A stretch of DNA of 64,000 bases, from assembly GCF_036059255.1 (NCBI RefSeq), contig NZ_CP107947.1, positions 7,006,001-7,070,000 on the forward strand, in the 5' to 3' direction. This DNA is from Micromonospora sp. NBC_00389 (GTDB taxonomy: Bacteria; Actinomycetota; Actinomycetes; Mycobacteriales; Micromonosporaceae). Shown piece by piece: positions 32,780-42,335 of the stretch. The translations under genes were made by a program, and so were the position numbers. The notes below the pieces were generated by a model, which saw only the letters and a list, made by a program, of their open reading frames with translations, was not told the DNA's origin and did no database searches. The number at the start of each line of letters is the position of its first letter. The stretch's first letter is position 1.

Positions 32780-34744
32780 TCAGTCCTCGTCCGGGCTGGC
32801 AGGTCGCGGGCGGGCCGCGGTCAGCACGTCGACGACCCGGGCCACCCGGGGGTCCGCACAGATCTCCGCCACGGTCGCCGGCAACGGCAGCCGCCAGTTC
32901 GGATACTCGTCCACCGTCCCCGGCATGTTCGGCTGACGCACCTCGCCCAGCACGTCGTAGAGGGAGACGCCGAGCAGTCGGGTCGGGCTGGCCGCGAGCG
33001 CGGCGTGCATCGCCACCACCACCTCGCCGTCATCCGGCGCGGCCGTGTCGGGCAGCAGCGCCTCGGCACGCAGCATCGTCAGCAGCCGCTCCCGGTCCGC
33101 GTCGGCCCGGGCCCGCTCCACCGCCACGTCGGCGCCGAGCAGCTTCAACTCGTCGCGTACCCGGACGTGCTCGCCGGTCAGGAAGCCGGGAGCGGTCGGC
33201 AGGTCGTGGGTGGAGATCGTGGCCAGCGCGTTGCGCGGCCAGCGGGTCGGCGGAACGAAGTCGCCGTCGTCGTCCCTGGCGAACCACAGCACGGTCGAGC
33301 CGAGCATGTTCCGCCCGCGCAGCCCCCGGGTCACCGCCGGCTGGACGGTGCCAAGGTCTTCGCCGACCACCACCGCCCCGGCCCGGTGGGCCTCCAGCGC
33401 GAGGATGCCGAGCATCGCCTCGGCGTCGTAGCGGACGTAGGTGCCCTCGGCGGCCCCGGCACCCGGCGGCACCCACCACAGCCGCCACAGCCCGGCGACA
33501 TGATCGACCCGCAGGCCACCGGCGTGCCGCAGGGTCCGCCGCAGCATGTCCCGGTAGGCCGCGTAACCGGTGGCGGCGAGCCGGTCCGGGCGCCACGCGG
33601 CAAGCCCCCAGTCCTGGCCGAGCTGGTTGAAGTCGTCCGGCGGGGCGCCGACCCGCACGCCTTGGGCCAGCACGTCGGCGAGCTGCCAGCCGTCCGCGCC
33701 ACCCGGGTCGATGCCGACGGCCAGGTCGTGCACCACGCCGACCAGCATCCCGGCCGCCCGGGCCGCCGCCGTGACGGCGTCGAGCTGCTCGTCGCACAGG
33801 TGTTGCAGCCAGGCGTGGAAGGCCACCCGGTCGGCGAGCTGGCGGCGCTGCTCAGCGACCGCCGGGGCGTCCGGGTGGTGCAGCTCCGCCGGCCAGGCCC
33901 GCCAGTCGTTCCCGTGCCGCTCGGCCAACGCGCACCAGGTGGCGAACGTCGTCAGCGCCGGGTCCGCGCCCAGGTCCACCGGCTGGGCGTACGGATGCAG
34001 CAGCTCCAGGGCGTGCCGCTTGGCGGTCCACACCTCGTCGTAGTCGATCAGGTCGCCCCGGTCGGGGCGCAGCGCGTCAACCACCGCCCGGGTCGCCGGG
34101 TCGGCTGCCCGGTACGCGGCGGTCTCGCTGACCCGCAGGTAGAGCGGGTTGACGAAGCGCCGACTGGCCGGCGAATACGGTGAAGCGGCGACCGGATGCG
34201 CCGGCCCGACCGCGTGCAGTGGGTTGAGCAACACCAGCCCCGCGCCGGTGGCACCGGCCCAACCGGTGAACTCGGCCAGGTCACCGAGGTCGCCCATGCC
34301 CCAGGAGCGTTCCGAGGTGAGCGCGTAGAGCTGAAGCATCCAGCCCCAGGTGCGCGGCGGCACGGGCAGCCGGCGGGGCACCACCACCAGCGTCGCCTCC
34401 CGGCCGGCGCAGGCCAGCCGGTGCCAGCCCAGCGGCAGGTCCGCCGGCAGCTCGCCGTCGACCGCGCGGTGGCCACCGTCCTCCAGGGTCACCACGCCCG
34501 GGCCGGGAAGCACCCGAGTGGCGCCGTGGGTGAGCACCACCGTCTCCGGCAGGGCGGCCCGGTCGACCGCGCGGGCGGCGGTGAGCGCGTCGGCGATGGC
34601 CGCCGGGTTGGTGGCATCCACGCCGAGGAGGCCGAGCACGCCGACGACGGTCTCCGGCGCGACCTCGACGCGCCGGTGCCGCCAGTCCTCGTACCAGGTG
34701 GACACGCCGTGCGCGTTGGCCAGCGCGACCAGTCGTCGGTTCAT
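32780..34744 (-). CDS. malQ: 4-alpha-glucanotransferase (amylomaltase, GH77)
   Basis: A 654-aa protein from ATG 34744. An N-terminal actinobacterial extension (about 1-150) precedes the GH77 barrel: SPYSPASRRFVNPLYL, GVVHDLAVGIDPGGAD, LRVDHVAGLWRLWW (nucleophile Asp), VVGEDLGTV (acid/base Glu) and STHDLPTAPGFLTG (third carboxylate). It transfers maltodextrin units between chains. It is encoded 112 nt downstream of the LpqY/Sug-type transporter on the same strand, fitting alpha-glucan and trehalose turnover. Confidence 0.93.
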   Translation of the reverse strand: MNRRLVALANAHGVSTWYEDWRHRRVEVAPETVVGVLGLLGVDATNPAAIADALTAARAVDRAALPETVVLTHGATRVLPGPGVVTLEDGGHRAVDGELPADLPLGWHRLACAGREATLVVVPRRLPVPPRTWGWMLQLYALTSERSWGMGDLGDLAEFTGWAGATGAGLVLLNPLHAVGPAHPVAASPYSPASRRFVNPLYLRVSETAAYRAADPATRAVVDALRPDRGDLIDYDEVWTAKRHALELLHPYAQPVDLGADPALTTFATWCALAERHGNDWRAWPAELHHPDAPAVAEQRRQLADRVAFHAWLQHLCDEQLDAVTAAARAAGMLVGVVHDLAVGIDPGGADGWQLADVLAQGVRVGAPPDDFNQLGQDWGLAAWRPDRLAATGYAAYRDMLRRTLRHAGGLRVDHVAGLWRLWWVPPGAGAAEGTYVRYDAEAMLGILALEAHRAGAVVVGEDLGTVQPAVTRGLRGRNMLGSTVLWFARDDDGDFVPPTRWPRNALATISTHDLPTAPGFLTGEHVRVRDELKLLGADVAVERARADADRERLLTMLRAEALLPDTAAPDDGEVVVAMHAALAASPTRLLGVSLYDVLGEVRQPNMPGTVDEYPNWRLPLPATVAEICADPRVARVVDVLTAARPRPASPDED

Positions 34745-34856
34745 CCGTCCCCCGCTTCACGACGCGACCTGCGACCACCTTGTCACGGCCGGGCGTGCGG
34801 CGCAGGACCCGACGGGGCCGGCGGGCGGACCGCCGGCCCCACCACGGTGGACGTTG

Positions 34857-36065
34857 TCAGTCGGCGAGCGCGCCGGCCGCCCGGCCCTCGTGCAGGGTGA
34901 GGTTGCGCCCGTTGGCCGGGTCGAACAGGTGGATCTTCTCCAGGTTGAACCAGACCCGGCGCGACTGCCCCTCGGCCACCGGGGACTCGGCCGACAGCCG
35001 GGTGACCAGGTTGCTGCCGGCGCCGCTGAAGTCGGCTGAGCCCGCGTCGGCGGCCAACTCCTCCAGCTCGGCGGCGCTGGCCTTCTCTCCCTCCACGGTG
35101 AAGTAGACGTACTTGTCCGAGCCCATCGACTCGACGATCTCCACCGGAGCCTCGAACTCCAGGCCCCGGCGGCGGGTGTCCTCGTCGACCAACTCGGCGT
35201 CCTCGAAGTGCTCGGGGCGGACACCGAGGATCAGCTCACGCGGCGCGTCGGCCGCCTCCAGTTCCCGGCGGACCCGATCGCCGAGCGGCACGTCGCCCAA
35301 CGCGGTACGCAACCCGCCGTCCTGCACGACGGCGTGCAGGAAGTTCATCGACGGCGAGCCGATGAAGCCGGCCACGAAGAGGTTGCGCGGGTGGTCGTAG
35401 AGCTCCTGCGGCGGGCCGACCTGCTGCACCGCACCGCCGCGCATGATCACAACCCGGTCACCGAGGGTCATCGCCTCGGTCTGGTCGTGCGTGACGTAGA
35501 CGGTGGTGGTGCCGAGCTGCTTCTGCAACCGGGACACCACCGTGCGCATCTGCACCCGCAGCTTGGCGTCCAGGTTGGACAGCGGCTCGTCCATCAGGAA
35601 CGCCTTCGGCTGCCGGACGATCGCCCGACCCATCGCCACCCGCTGGCGCTGCCCACCGGAGAGGTTGGCCGGCCTGCGGTCCAGCAGCGGGGTCAGCTCC
35701 AACACCTTGGCCGCCTCGTCGACCTTCTGGTTGATGGCCTCCTTGTCCAGCTTCGCCAGCCGCAGCGGGAAGGCCATGTTCTCCCGCACGGTCATGTTCG
35801 GGTACAGCGCGTACGACTGGAACACCATGGCGATGTCCCGGTCCCGGGGGGCCTTGTCGTTGACCCGTTGACCGCCGATGCGCAGCTCGCCGGAGCTGAT
35901 GTCCTCCAGCCCGGCGATCATGTTGAGGGTGGTGGACTTGCCGCAGCCCGAGGGGCCGACCAGGATGACGAACTCGCCGTCGGCGATCTCCAGGTCGACG
36001 TCCTGCACGGCGACGGTCCCGTCCGGGAACTTCTTGCTCACCTTGTCGAGCACGATGTCAGCCAC
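34857..36065 (-). CDS. Sugar ABC transporter ATPase (SugC/MsmK/UgpC type)
   Basis: A 402-aa protein; GTG 36065 is preferred because AGGTGG lies just upstream (an in-frame GTG at 36074 has none). Walker A GPSGCGKST, Q-loop MVFQSYALYPNMTV, signature LSGGQRQRVAMGRAI, Walker B AFLMDEPLSNLDA and H-loop VTHDQTEAMT are all present, followed by the regulatory OB-fold typical of the carbohydrate-uptake CUT1 ATPases. It energises the adjacent permease pair. Confidence 0.93.
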   Translation of the reverse strand: MADIVLDKVSKKFPDGTVAVQDVDLEIADGEFVILVGPSGCGKSTTLNMIAGLEDISSGELRIGGQRVNDKAPRDRDIAMVFQSYALYPNMTVRENMAFPLRLAKLDKEAINQKVDEAAKVLELTPLLDRRPANLSGGQRQRVAMGRAIVRQPKAFLMDEPLSNLDAKLRVQMRTVVSRLQKQLGTTTVYVTHDQTEAMTLGDRVVIMRGGAVQQVGPPQELYDHPRNLFVAGFIGSPSMNFLHAVVQDGGLRTALGDVPLGDRVRRELEAADAPRELILGVRPEHFEDAELVDEDTRRRGLEFEAPVEIVESMGSDKYVYFTVEGEKASAAELEELAADAGSADFSGAGSNLVTRLSAESPVAEGQSRRVWFNLEKIHLFDPANGRNLTLHEGRAAGALAD

Positions 36066-36074
36066 GACTACCAC

Positions 36075-36917
36075 CTATCCCTTGACTGCGCCGGAGGTCA
36101 GGCCGGACACGATGCGGCGCTGGAAGAAGAGGACGAACAGAATGATCGGAATGGTGATCACCACGGCGGCGGCGCAGATCGCCCCGGTCGGGTCCTCGAA
36201 CTGCGACTCGCCGGTGAAGAACGACAGCGCGACCGGCACCGTACGAGCCCGCTCGGTGGAGGTCAGCGTGATGGCGAACAGGAAGTCGTTCCAGCAGAAG
36301 ATGAAGACCAGGATCGCCGTGGTGAACAGCCCGGGGGCGGCCAGCGGGGCGATGACCCGCCGGAACGCCTGACCCTGGGTGGCGCCGTCCATCTTCGCCG
36401 CCTTCTCCAGGTCCCACGGGATCTGCTTGAAGAACGCCGACAGCGTGTAGATCGCCAGCGGCAGCGCGAAGGTGATGTACGGCAGGATCAGCCCGGGCCA
36501 GGTGTCGAAGAGGCCGAGCTGCCGCTCGATCTCGAACAGCGGCGACACCAGCGACACCTGCGGGAACATCGCGATCAACAGGGAGACGCCGACCAGCACC
36601 CGCTTGCCGGGGAAGTCCAGTCGGCTGATCGCGTACGCCGCCATCGCGCCGAGCACTACCGCGATCAGCGTGGCGATCAGCGCGATGCCGATCGAGTTGA
36701 CCAGCGCGCGGACGAACTGGTCGGTGTCGAAGATCGTCCCATAGTTGTCCAGCGTCCACTCCCGGGGGATGAAGTTCCCGTCGGTGAGGGTGGCCGGCGT
36801 CTTGAACGACAGCGACGCGATCCACAGCACCGGGACCAGCGCGAAGACGACCACGAGGACGTCCAACAGGCCCCAGCGCAGCCGGGCGCGGGTGGTGGTT
36901 TCGGTACCGGTGGCCAT
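36075..36917 (-). CDS. Sugar ABC transporter permease (SugB/MalG type)
   Basis: A 280-aa protein with six predicted helices and the EAA loop [21 protein letters not shown]. The N-terminal [24 protein letters not shown] and C-terminal [14 protein letters not shown] are typical of the MalG-type CUT1 subunit. The start follows the stop of the other permease by one nucleotide, so it is co-translated. Confidence 0.93.
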   Translation of the reverse strand: MATGTETTTRARLRWGLLDVLVVVFALVPVLWIASLSFKTPATLTDGNFIPREWTLDNYGTIFDTDQFVRALVNSIGIALIATLIAVVLGAMAAYAISRLDFPGKRVLVGVSLLIAMFPQVSLVSPLFEIERQLGLFDTWPGLILPYITFALPLAIYTLSAFFKQIPWDLEKAAKMDGATQGQAFRRVIAPLAAPGLFTTAILVFIFCWNDFLFAITLTSTERARTVPVALSFFTGESQFEDPTGAICAAAVVITIPIILFVLFFQRRIVSGLTSGAVKG

Positions 36918-36918
36918 G

Positions 36919-37914
36919 TCAGCGCCTCTCCCCGTCGTCGCTGCCCGGGGCAGCGGTGCCGAACAGCTTCACGAAGACGAAGGCGATGATCGCCACGGTG
37001 ATGAAGATCAGCACCGACATCGTCGAGCCGATGCCGAGGTTCAGGCCCCGGATCAGGTTGTTGTAGGCGAGCATCGACACCGACGAGGTCTCGTTGCCGC
37101 CGGCGGTCAGCACGAAGATGTTGTCGAAGACCCGGAACGCGTCCAGGGTGCGGAACAGCAGCGCGACCAGGATCGCGGGCTTCATCACCGGCAGCATCAC
37201 CTTGGTGAACCGCTGCCAGGCGGTCGCGCCGTCGGTGGACGCGGCCTTGAGCAGGTCCTCCGGGACCAGCGCCAGCCCGGCCATCAGCAGCAGCGCCATG
37301 AACGGGGTGGTCTTCCAGATCTCCGCGAGCATGATGATCGCCAGCGAGCTGGCCCGCTCGGTGAGCGGCGCGCCGTCGCTGAACAGGTCGGCCAGGTAGC
37401 CGGTGCCCGGCGTCCAGGCGTACCGCCAGGAGAACGCGGCGACCACGGTGACGATCCCGTACGGGATCAGCGCCGCGGTCCGCACGATGCCCCGCCCGAC
37501 CAGCGTGCGGTGCATGATCAGCGCCAGTCCCATGCCGAGCACCAGCTCGACGGCCACGGTGACCACCGTGATCAGCATGGTCACCCCGAACGCGGTCCAC
37601 CAGAACTCGTTGGTGAGCACCGTGACGTAGTTCTCCAGCCCGATGAACTCGCGCTGGTCGGGAAAGCGCAGGTCGAAGCGCTGGAGCGACAGCCAGACCG
37701 AATAGATGATCGGGTACGCGGTCACCGCGACCATGACCAGCGCGGCGGGCGCGCAGAGCAGCCAGCCGAGCTTGCGTTCGGCCTTCTTGTTCTCGCTCAG
37801 CGGCGCCTTGCGACGGCCGGTGCGCTGGGTGGGGACGGTGGCGTGGCGGTCGGTGGCGCGGGTGGTCTCCTCGGCGGTCACGTCCGCCCCGGTCGGCGTG
37901 GCGGGCAGGCTCAC
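36919..37914 (-). CDS. Sugar ABC transporter permease (SugA/MalF type)
   Basis: A 331-aa protein. GTG 37914 overlaps the stop of the substrate-binding protein gene (GTGA); a longer frame lies within that gene and is rejected. A hydrophilic 45-residue N-terminus is followed by six helices ([22 protein letters not shown] onward) and the EAA loop [21 protein letters not shown]. It is the partner of the MalG-type permease downstream. Confidence 0.93.
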   Translation of the reverse strand: MSLPATPTGADVTAEETTRATDRHATVPTQRTGRRKAPLSENKKAERKLGWLLCAPAALVMVAVTAYPIIYSVWLSLQRFDLRFPDQREFIGLENYVTVLTNEFWWTAFGVTMLITVVTVAVELVLGMGLALIMHRTLVGRGIVRTAALIPYGIVTVVAAFSWRYAWTPGTGYLADLFSDGAPLTERASSLAIIMLAEIWKTTPFMALLLMAGLALVPEDLLKAASTDGATAWQRFTKVMLPVMKPAILVALLFRTLDAFRVFDNIFVLTAGGNETSSVSMLAYNNLIRGLNLGIGSTMSVLIFITVAIIAFVFVKLFGTAAPGSDDGERR

Positions 37915-39200
37915 GGGAGGACCCCCTTGGACTGGAGAGCGTCGGCGATGGCGCCGCGCAGCTCGTCCGCGGTCTTCTGCGGACGGATCGCCGACGGCGG
38001 CGACAGGATCGCCGACATCACGGTGGAGATGCTCTGGTAAGCCGGGGTCAGCGGGCGGGTCGCCGGCTCCTTCAGCTCCTCCAGGATGGTGTCCTTCATC
38101 GGGTACGCCTCGACCATCTCCGGCTCGTCGTAGACCGCCTCGATCGTGGGCGGCACGCCGTCGTTGATCGCGGAGAACTTCTGGTGCTCGGCGTTGCGGA
38201 TGCAGCGGGCCGCCTCGAAGGACAGCTCCGGGTGCTTGGAGTAGGAGCTGACCGCCATGTTCACCCCTCCGATGGTGACCTTGCTCGGGGTGTTCTCGTC
38301 GATGCCCGGCATCCGAGCCCAGCCGACCTGCTTGGCCAGCTCCGGGTTCGCCTCCTGCAGTGCCGGGTAGACGAACGGCCAGTTCACCTGGAACGCGCCC
38401 GCGCCGGACTCGAACTCCAGCCGGACCGGGTCCTCGGTGGCGTTGCTGAACGACGGCGAGGTCACGCCCGACGTGGCGAAGCGCTGCAACTGCTCCAGCG
38501 CCCGGACCGTGCCGGCGTCCATCACGGCCTGCGTACCGTCGTCGTTGAGGATGTTTCCACCGGCGCTCTCGGCCAGGGTGTTGTAGAGGACGACCAGGCC
38601 CTCGTACTGGGCGCCCATGGTGAGCACCTGGTAGGGCTTGTCCTGGTCCTTGAGCTGCTGCGCGGCCGTGATCATCTGGTCCCAGGTGGTCGGCGGCTGC
38701 GGCACCAGGTCCTTGCGGTACCAGAGCAGCTGGACGTTGGTGTTCTTCGGCGCGGCGTACAGCTTGTCCTCGTAGCGGGCGGTGTCCAGCGGCCCGGCGA
38801 GGGTGCCCTGCTCGACCTCGGCCTTGTCCTGGCCGGTCCACTCGCGGATCCAGTCGGCGCTGGCGAACTCCTGGGTCCAGGTGACATCCAGACCGAGCAG
38901 GTCCATGCCGGTGTCCTCGGCGGCCAGCCGACGCACCATCTGCACGCGTTGCTCGTCGGCCTGTCGGGGCAGCACCCGGTAGGCGATCTTGTACCGCCCC
39001 TGGGCCTGCGCGTTGCAGTCGTCGACGACCTTCTGCAGGTTCTGTTCCGGCGGGTAGTACAGGTTGAGCGTCGGTGGGCCACCAGCGTCACCGGAACCAC
39101 AGGCGGCCAAGGGCGCCACCAGCGTCAACGCGGCGGCAGCCGCCACCACGCGGACCCGTGGTCGCCGTCGACGTCGGGCCTCGTCAGGGTCGTTCATCAC
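37911..39200 (-). CDS. LpqY-like substrate-binding lipoprotein of sugar ABC transporter
   Basis: A 429-aa protein. The lipoprotein signal ends in a lipobox LAAC (VAPLAACGSG, about residue 34). The body has the same order of motifs as mycobacterial LpqY: ARRLAAEDTGMDLLGLDVTWT..F, KLYAAPKNTNVQLLWYRKDL, GLVVLYNTL, FQVNWPFV, KVTIGGVNMAVS, with the same operon order (binding protein, two permeases, ATPase). LpqY-SugABC imports trehalose; trehalose is therefore the favoured ligand, though a related disaccharide cannot be excluded. Confidence 0.88.
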   Translation of the reverse strand: MMNDPDEARRRRRPRVRVVAAAAALTLVAPLAACGSGDAGGPPTLNLYYPPEQNLQKVVDDCNAQAQGRYKIAYRVLPRQADEQRVQMVRRLAAEDTGMDLLGLDVTWTQEFASADWIREWTGQDKAEVEQGTLAGPLDTARYEDKLYAAPKNTNVQLLWYRKDLVPQPPTTWDQMITAAQQLKDQDKPYQVLTMGAQYEGLVVLYNTLAESAGGNILNDDGTQAVMDAGTVRALEQLQRFATSGVTSPSFSNATEDPVRLEFESGAGAFQVNWPFVYPALQEANPELAKQVGWARMPGIDENTPSKVTIGGVNMAVSSYSKHPELSFEAARCIRNAEHQKFSAINDGVPPTIEAVYDEPEMVEAYPMKDTILEELKEPATRPLTPAYQSISTVMSAILSPPSAIRPQKTADELRGAIADALQSKGVLP

Positions 39201-39299
39201 CCCTCCCCTCTTGTCGGCCAGCAGCCGGGAGAAGGCACCGTGCCCCGGCGCACGGCGAGACGGTCGGGGCGCTGGGCCAGCGGCGCGGCAACCCCGGAC

Positions 39300-39342
39300 G
39301 TTTCGTGGCCTTCACACTGCCCGAGCTGGGAAGTCACGAAAC
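39300..39342. promoter_or_regulatory. Possible operator upstream of the LpqY-like operon
   Basis: Perfect half-sites GTTTCGTG (39300-39307) and CACGAAAC (39335-39342), with a further GCGAAAC at 39347-39353, lie 100-150 nt before the binding-protein start in the divergent intergenic region. Repeated GAAAC half-sites suggest a regulator site; the regulator is unknown. Confidence 0.35.
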
Positions 39343-39458
39343 CTGCGCGAAACCCGACGCCGCTGGACCGGGGGTGGCGAGGCGCGGTGTGCGGGAGATC
39401 ACCACAGCGCCGGCCCGGCGGCGAGCAGGCTCGCCGCCGGGCCGGGCATCCTGGGACG

Positions 39459-40163
39459 GTGCTAGCCCGTTTCAAGGATCTCTGTCTGGACGCCGCCGAC
39501 CCGCACACCCTGGGTGCCTTCTGGGGTCGGATGCTCGACGCCGAGGTCGTGGACCTCGGCGACGGCGACACTCGCCTGGACCCGCGCTCCGCGCGCTCGA
39601 ACGCCGAGTCGATCTGGGTGAACCGCGTGCCGGAGCCGCGTACCGGCAAAACCCGCGTACACCTGGATCTGCTGTTGGCCGGCGCGGAGCCGGCGGCGCT
39701 GCTCGCGGCCGGCGCCCGGCTGCTTCGCGAACCGGACGGGGAGGTCGGCTGGTGGGTGCTGGCCGACCCGGAGGGCAACCCGTTCTGCGCCTTCCCGGCC
39801 CGGGAAGGCGCCCGACCGGGCCTCTTCGAGCTGGTCGTGGACGCGGCCGACCCGGCCGCCCAGGCTGCCTGGTGGAGCGGCGTGGTCGGCGGCACGGTCG
39901 AGTACGGGTCGGGTAACGCGTCGGTGGTCGGCGCGGCCGGGTTCCCCTGGGACCACTGGGTGTTCAACGGGGTGCCCGAGCCCAAAACCGTCAAGAACCG
40001 GCTGCACTGGGACGTCGACCTGGTCGACCCGGAACCCATGGCGCTGATCGAGGCGGGCGCGACGCTGCTGCGGGAGCCAATTGACGAGGCCCACTGGTGG
40101 TGGGTGCTGGCCGACCCGGAGGGCAACGAGTTCTGCGCCTTCGCACCGCGTCCCATCGGGTGA
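39459..40163 (+). CDS. VOC-superfamily (glyoxalase-like) two-domain protein
   Basis: A 234-aa protein from GTG 39459; the long upstream frame is antisense to lpqY and is rejected. Two tandem glyoxalase-like units are visible: KDLCLDAADPHTLGAFWGRML...VHLDLL...LADPEGNPFCAF and ELVVDAADPAAQAAWWSGVV...LHWDVDL...LADPEGNEFCAF. Metal-ligand-type His and Glu are present in both halves, but the substrate is unknown. It is divergent from the LpqY-like operon. Confidence 0.85.
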   Translation: MLARFKDLCLDAADPHTLGAFWGRMLDAEVVDLGDGDTRLDPRSARSNAESIWVNRVPEPRTGKTRVHLDLLLAGAEPAALLAAGARLLREPDGEVGWWVLADPEGNPFCAFPAREGARPGLFELVVDAADPAAQAAWWSGVVGGTVEYGSGNASVVGAAGFPWDHWVFNGVPEPKTVKNRLHWDVDLVDPEPMALIEAGATLLREPIDEAHWWWVLADPEGNEFCAFAPRPIG

Positions 40164-40348
40164 GCGAACGACTACCCAGCGCGCGCACCGTCGACTAGCG
40201 TCTTCCTAGCGCCGCAGCCAACGCGTTCGCCGCCGACGTCGACACGCCTCTGGCCGACCCCAGCCTGCCCGATCGGTTGGTAATCGCGGGAACGTCCCAC
40301 CGCCGCTCCCGCGGTTCGGCAGGATCGTCCCAACGAGGAGGTGCCGTC

Positions 40349-40780
40349 GTGCAGGACACCCGCGCTCTCGCCCTGACATTCGAGGTGAGCGGCCTGCCAC
40401 CGGTCAAGACCGAAGCGTTGTCCATCTTCGCCGCCGGGCACCGGCAGGCGACGAGGGTCCGCACCCTGCTCCAGGCCGCCCTGGCAGCGGCCCAGCGCAC
40501 CGGCTGGACGCCGTTGCCCGGGCCGGTCGAGGTCGACCTGGTCCTACGCTGCCCGCCCGGGCACCGCACGGCCGACGCCAGCACCCTGCTGGGCGGCGTC
40601 TGCGCGGTGCTGCAGGACAAGAAGCGGGTGTCCAGCATCGGCCTGGCCCACCTCGGCGTCCTGGTGGACGTCGCCCTCTACGACGACGACCGGCAGATCC
40701 GCCGGTTGTCGTACCAGGAGGAGCCGGCGGAGGACTTCTCGTATCAGGTGCGGGTCGCCGCCGTACCGACCGGGGTTTGA
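40349..40780 (+). CDS. Small unknown protein, possibly RusA-like fold
   Basis: A 143-aa protein; GTG 40349 follows GAGGAGG. Not firmly recognised. ALTFEVSGLPPVKTEALSIFAAGHRQ, then RTADASTLLGGVCAVLQDKK and LYDDDRQIRRLSYQEE, recall RusA-type Holliday junction resolvases, where an Asp-x-x-N/T-L-K element and a Y-D-D-x-Q-I element hold the catalytic Asp residues. Here the equivalent Asp residues exist but the first-motif Lys is missing. There is no phage context. The RusA link is an inference. Confidence 0.55.
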   Translation: MQDTRALALTFEVSGLPPVKTEALSIFAAGHRQATRVRTLLQAALAAAQRTGWTPLPGPVEVDLVLRCPPGHRTADASTLLGGVCAVLQDKKRVSSIGLAHLGVLVDVALYDDDRQIRRLSYQEEPAEDFSYQVRVAAVPTGV

Positions 40781-40827
40781 CCGACGGCTGCGGTGGGGTA
40801 CCGCGGACGCCGACGAAGGGAGCACCG

Positions 40828-41106
40828 ATGTCGGAGCCACATGTCACGCTCGACCCGCGCGGGCTCGACCCCGTGCAGCAGAAGCTGCGCGGCCCGCTGG
40901 AGGACCAGCTGACCTCGGCGCTCCAGGCAGCGATCGAACGGGTCCGCGGCGGCTACGCCGGCGAGCCGGTCGAGCAGGTCTGCCAGCGACTGTTGGACGA
41001 GACGCGGTCCGGGCTGCATCCCGACATCGCGGCCGGCTTCAACCCGGACATGGACGAGTTCTGCCGGGTGGCGGTGGCCATCGTCCGCGGCGGCAAGGTC
41101 TCCTGA
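40828..41106 (+). CDS. Small conserved-looking hypothetical protein
   Basis: A 92-aa protein with a good ribosome site (AAGGGAG) before ATG 40828. Predicted mostly helical (LEDQLTSALQAAIERVRGGYAGE, VEQVCQRLLDETRSGL, NPDMDEFCRVAVAIVRGG). No family recognised. It follows the possible RusA-like gene by 48 nt on the same strand, so they may be co-transcribed. Confidence 0.6.
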   Translation: MSEPHVTLDPRGLDPVQQKLRGPLEDQLTSALQAAIERVRGGYAGEPVEQVCQRLLDETRSGLHPDIAAGFNPDMDEFCRVAVAIVRGGKVS

Positions 41107-41134
41107 ACCGGACACCCCGCCTCTGCGGCGCAGG

Positions 41135-41923
41135 TCAGTATCGGCCGAGCTGGGCGTACGGGCTGAGCACGATGCGCGGCGAGGCCGTCGGGTCCAGCCA
41201 GTTCAGCACGTCGACCAGGTTGTCGTGGGAGAGGGACACGCAACCGGCGGTGGCGTTGCCGGCGCTGGTGCTGAACTGGTGCAGGAAGATGCCGCTGCCC
41301 GCGTTCGGGATCGGCGTCGGCACGTTCGGCGCCATGTTGTAGGTGATGACCGCGAAGTGCGTGTACGCGGGCACCTCCGTCCACAGCGCCTCGCTGGCCC
41401 CGCCCGGGTGGGTCGAGCTGTGCTGGAAGGTGTTGTACCGCGACGACGACGGGTTCTCGTTCCACCAGTCGCCGCTGACCAGCCGGTGGTACGGGTACCG
41501 CATGCCCGGGTTCGCCGCGATGCCGTACATGGTCGGGCCGATCGAATAGACACCGGTGGGCGTGGTCGGCACACCCTCCACGTGGTTGTCGCTGAAGCCC
41601 TGTGAGCCGATCCGTGCGGGCAACGACGCCGAGGCGGGCTGCCAGCGACCCCTGATCTTCACGTACGCCTCAAGGGTGGCGTAGTTGGTGGTGTAGCTGG
41701 CGGAGCTGACGATGAGCACCTGCTTCGTCTGCGGCGGCAGGGTGGTCAGCCGGGCGGCCAGGTTGCGGCGCGGCAGCGTCGGCCGGGTGGATCGGGGAAC
41801 CGGCGCCGTGCCCCAGGCCGGCGCCGGCGGCCGGCTCGCGCCGAGCGCGGGCGCCGCAGGGGCGATCACGGCCGGCACCGCGAGGCCTGCGGCGGCACCG
41901 AGCAGGAGGGATCTGCGCTTCAT
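41135..41923 (-). CDS. Tat-secreted L,D-transpeptidase (YkuD) family protein
   Basis: A 262-aa protein. ATG 41923 is chosen because MKRRSLLLGAAAGLAVPAV is a twin-arginine signal; the longer frame has no coding features. The catalytic YkuD signature is visible as GIFLHQFSTSAGNATAGCVSLS (His and nucleophile Cys). Upstream blocks GVPTTPTGVYSIGPTM and PYHRLVSGDWWNENP fit the subfamily of secreted L,D-transpeptidase-like proteins annotated in Streptomyces. It probably makes peptidoglycan 3-3 crosslinks or anchors proteins outside the cell. Confidence 0.85.
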   Translation of the reverse strand: MKRRSLLLGAAAGLAVPAVIAPAAPALGASRPPAPAWGTAPVPRSTRPTLPRRNLAARLTTLPPQTKQVLIVSSASYTTNYATLEAYVKIRGRWQPASASLPARIGSQGFSDNHVEGVPTTPTGVYSIGPTMYGIAANPGMRYPYHRLVSGDWWNENPSSSRYNTFQHSSTHPGGASEALWTEVPAYTHFAVITYNMAPNVPTPIPNAGSGIFLHQFSTSAGNATAGCVSLSHDNLVDVLNWLDPTASPRIVLSPYAQLGRY

Positions 41924-42335
41924 TCCGTCATCCTGACAGTCGGCCCGGCTCGCGTCTGTCCCGCTCGCCGGGGGTGGTCGTTTGGGGGCGTGGTCAGGGC
42001 CGGGTCCGCAACTACCCGGCCCTGACCTCCGGCGGACCGGCAGGGAAGCGGACAGCTCCGGCACCCCGTCGCACGCGCGTGCGTGGCACGACGCCTCGCG
42101 GCTCGACGGAGCGAGCCGGCCGCTCCGCACTCAGCTCCACGGTGCCCACCCGCCGGACGCCGGTGCGCCCCCGGCACACCCCGAGAGGCCGTGAGCGCCG
42201 ACCCAGGTTAGGCGCGCCACGACGGGCCGGACAAGGCGCGGCGAACCGCCAGCGGCGTGACTGATCTCAAGGTGGAAAAGCGGCATGTCGGCGTAACGCG
42301 ACCATGATCGCTGGCGCTGTTCGGCTTCTGGACGG
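41924..42335. other. Intergenic region with a strong hairpin
   Basis: About 410 nt with no convincing gene. The only notable structure is a perfect 14-bp stem GGTCAGGGCCGGGT / ACCCGGCCCTGACC with an 8-nt loop at 41992-42027. It lies 70 nt upstream of the transpeptidase and 310 nt past the HAD stop, and probably stops transcripts entering from the HAD gene. Confidence 0.55.

Noticed and set aside
38184..39458. 5' extension of the VOC protein frame
   Set aside because: Antisense to the lipoprotein gene; homology starts at GTG 39459.
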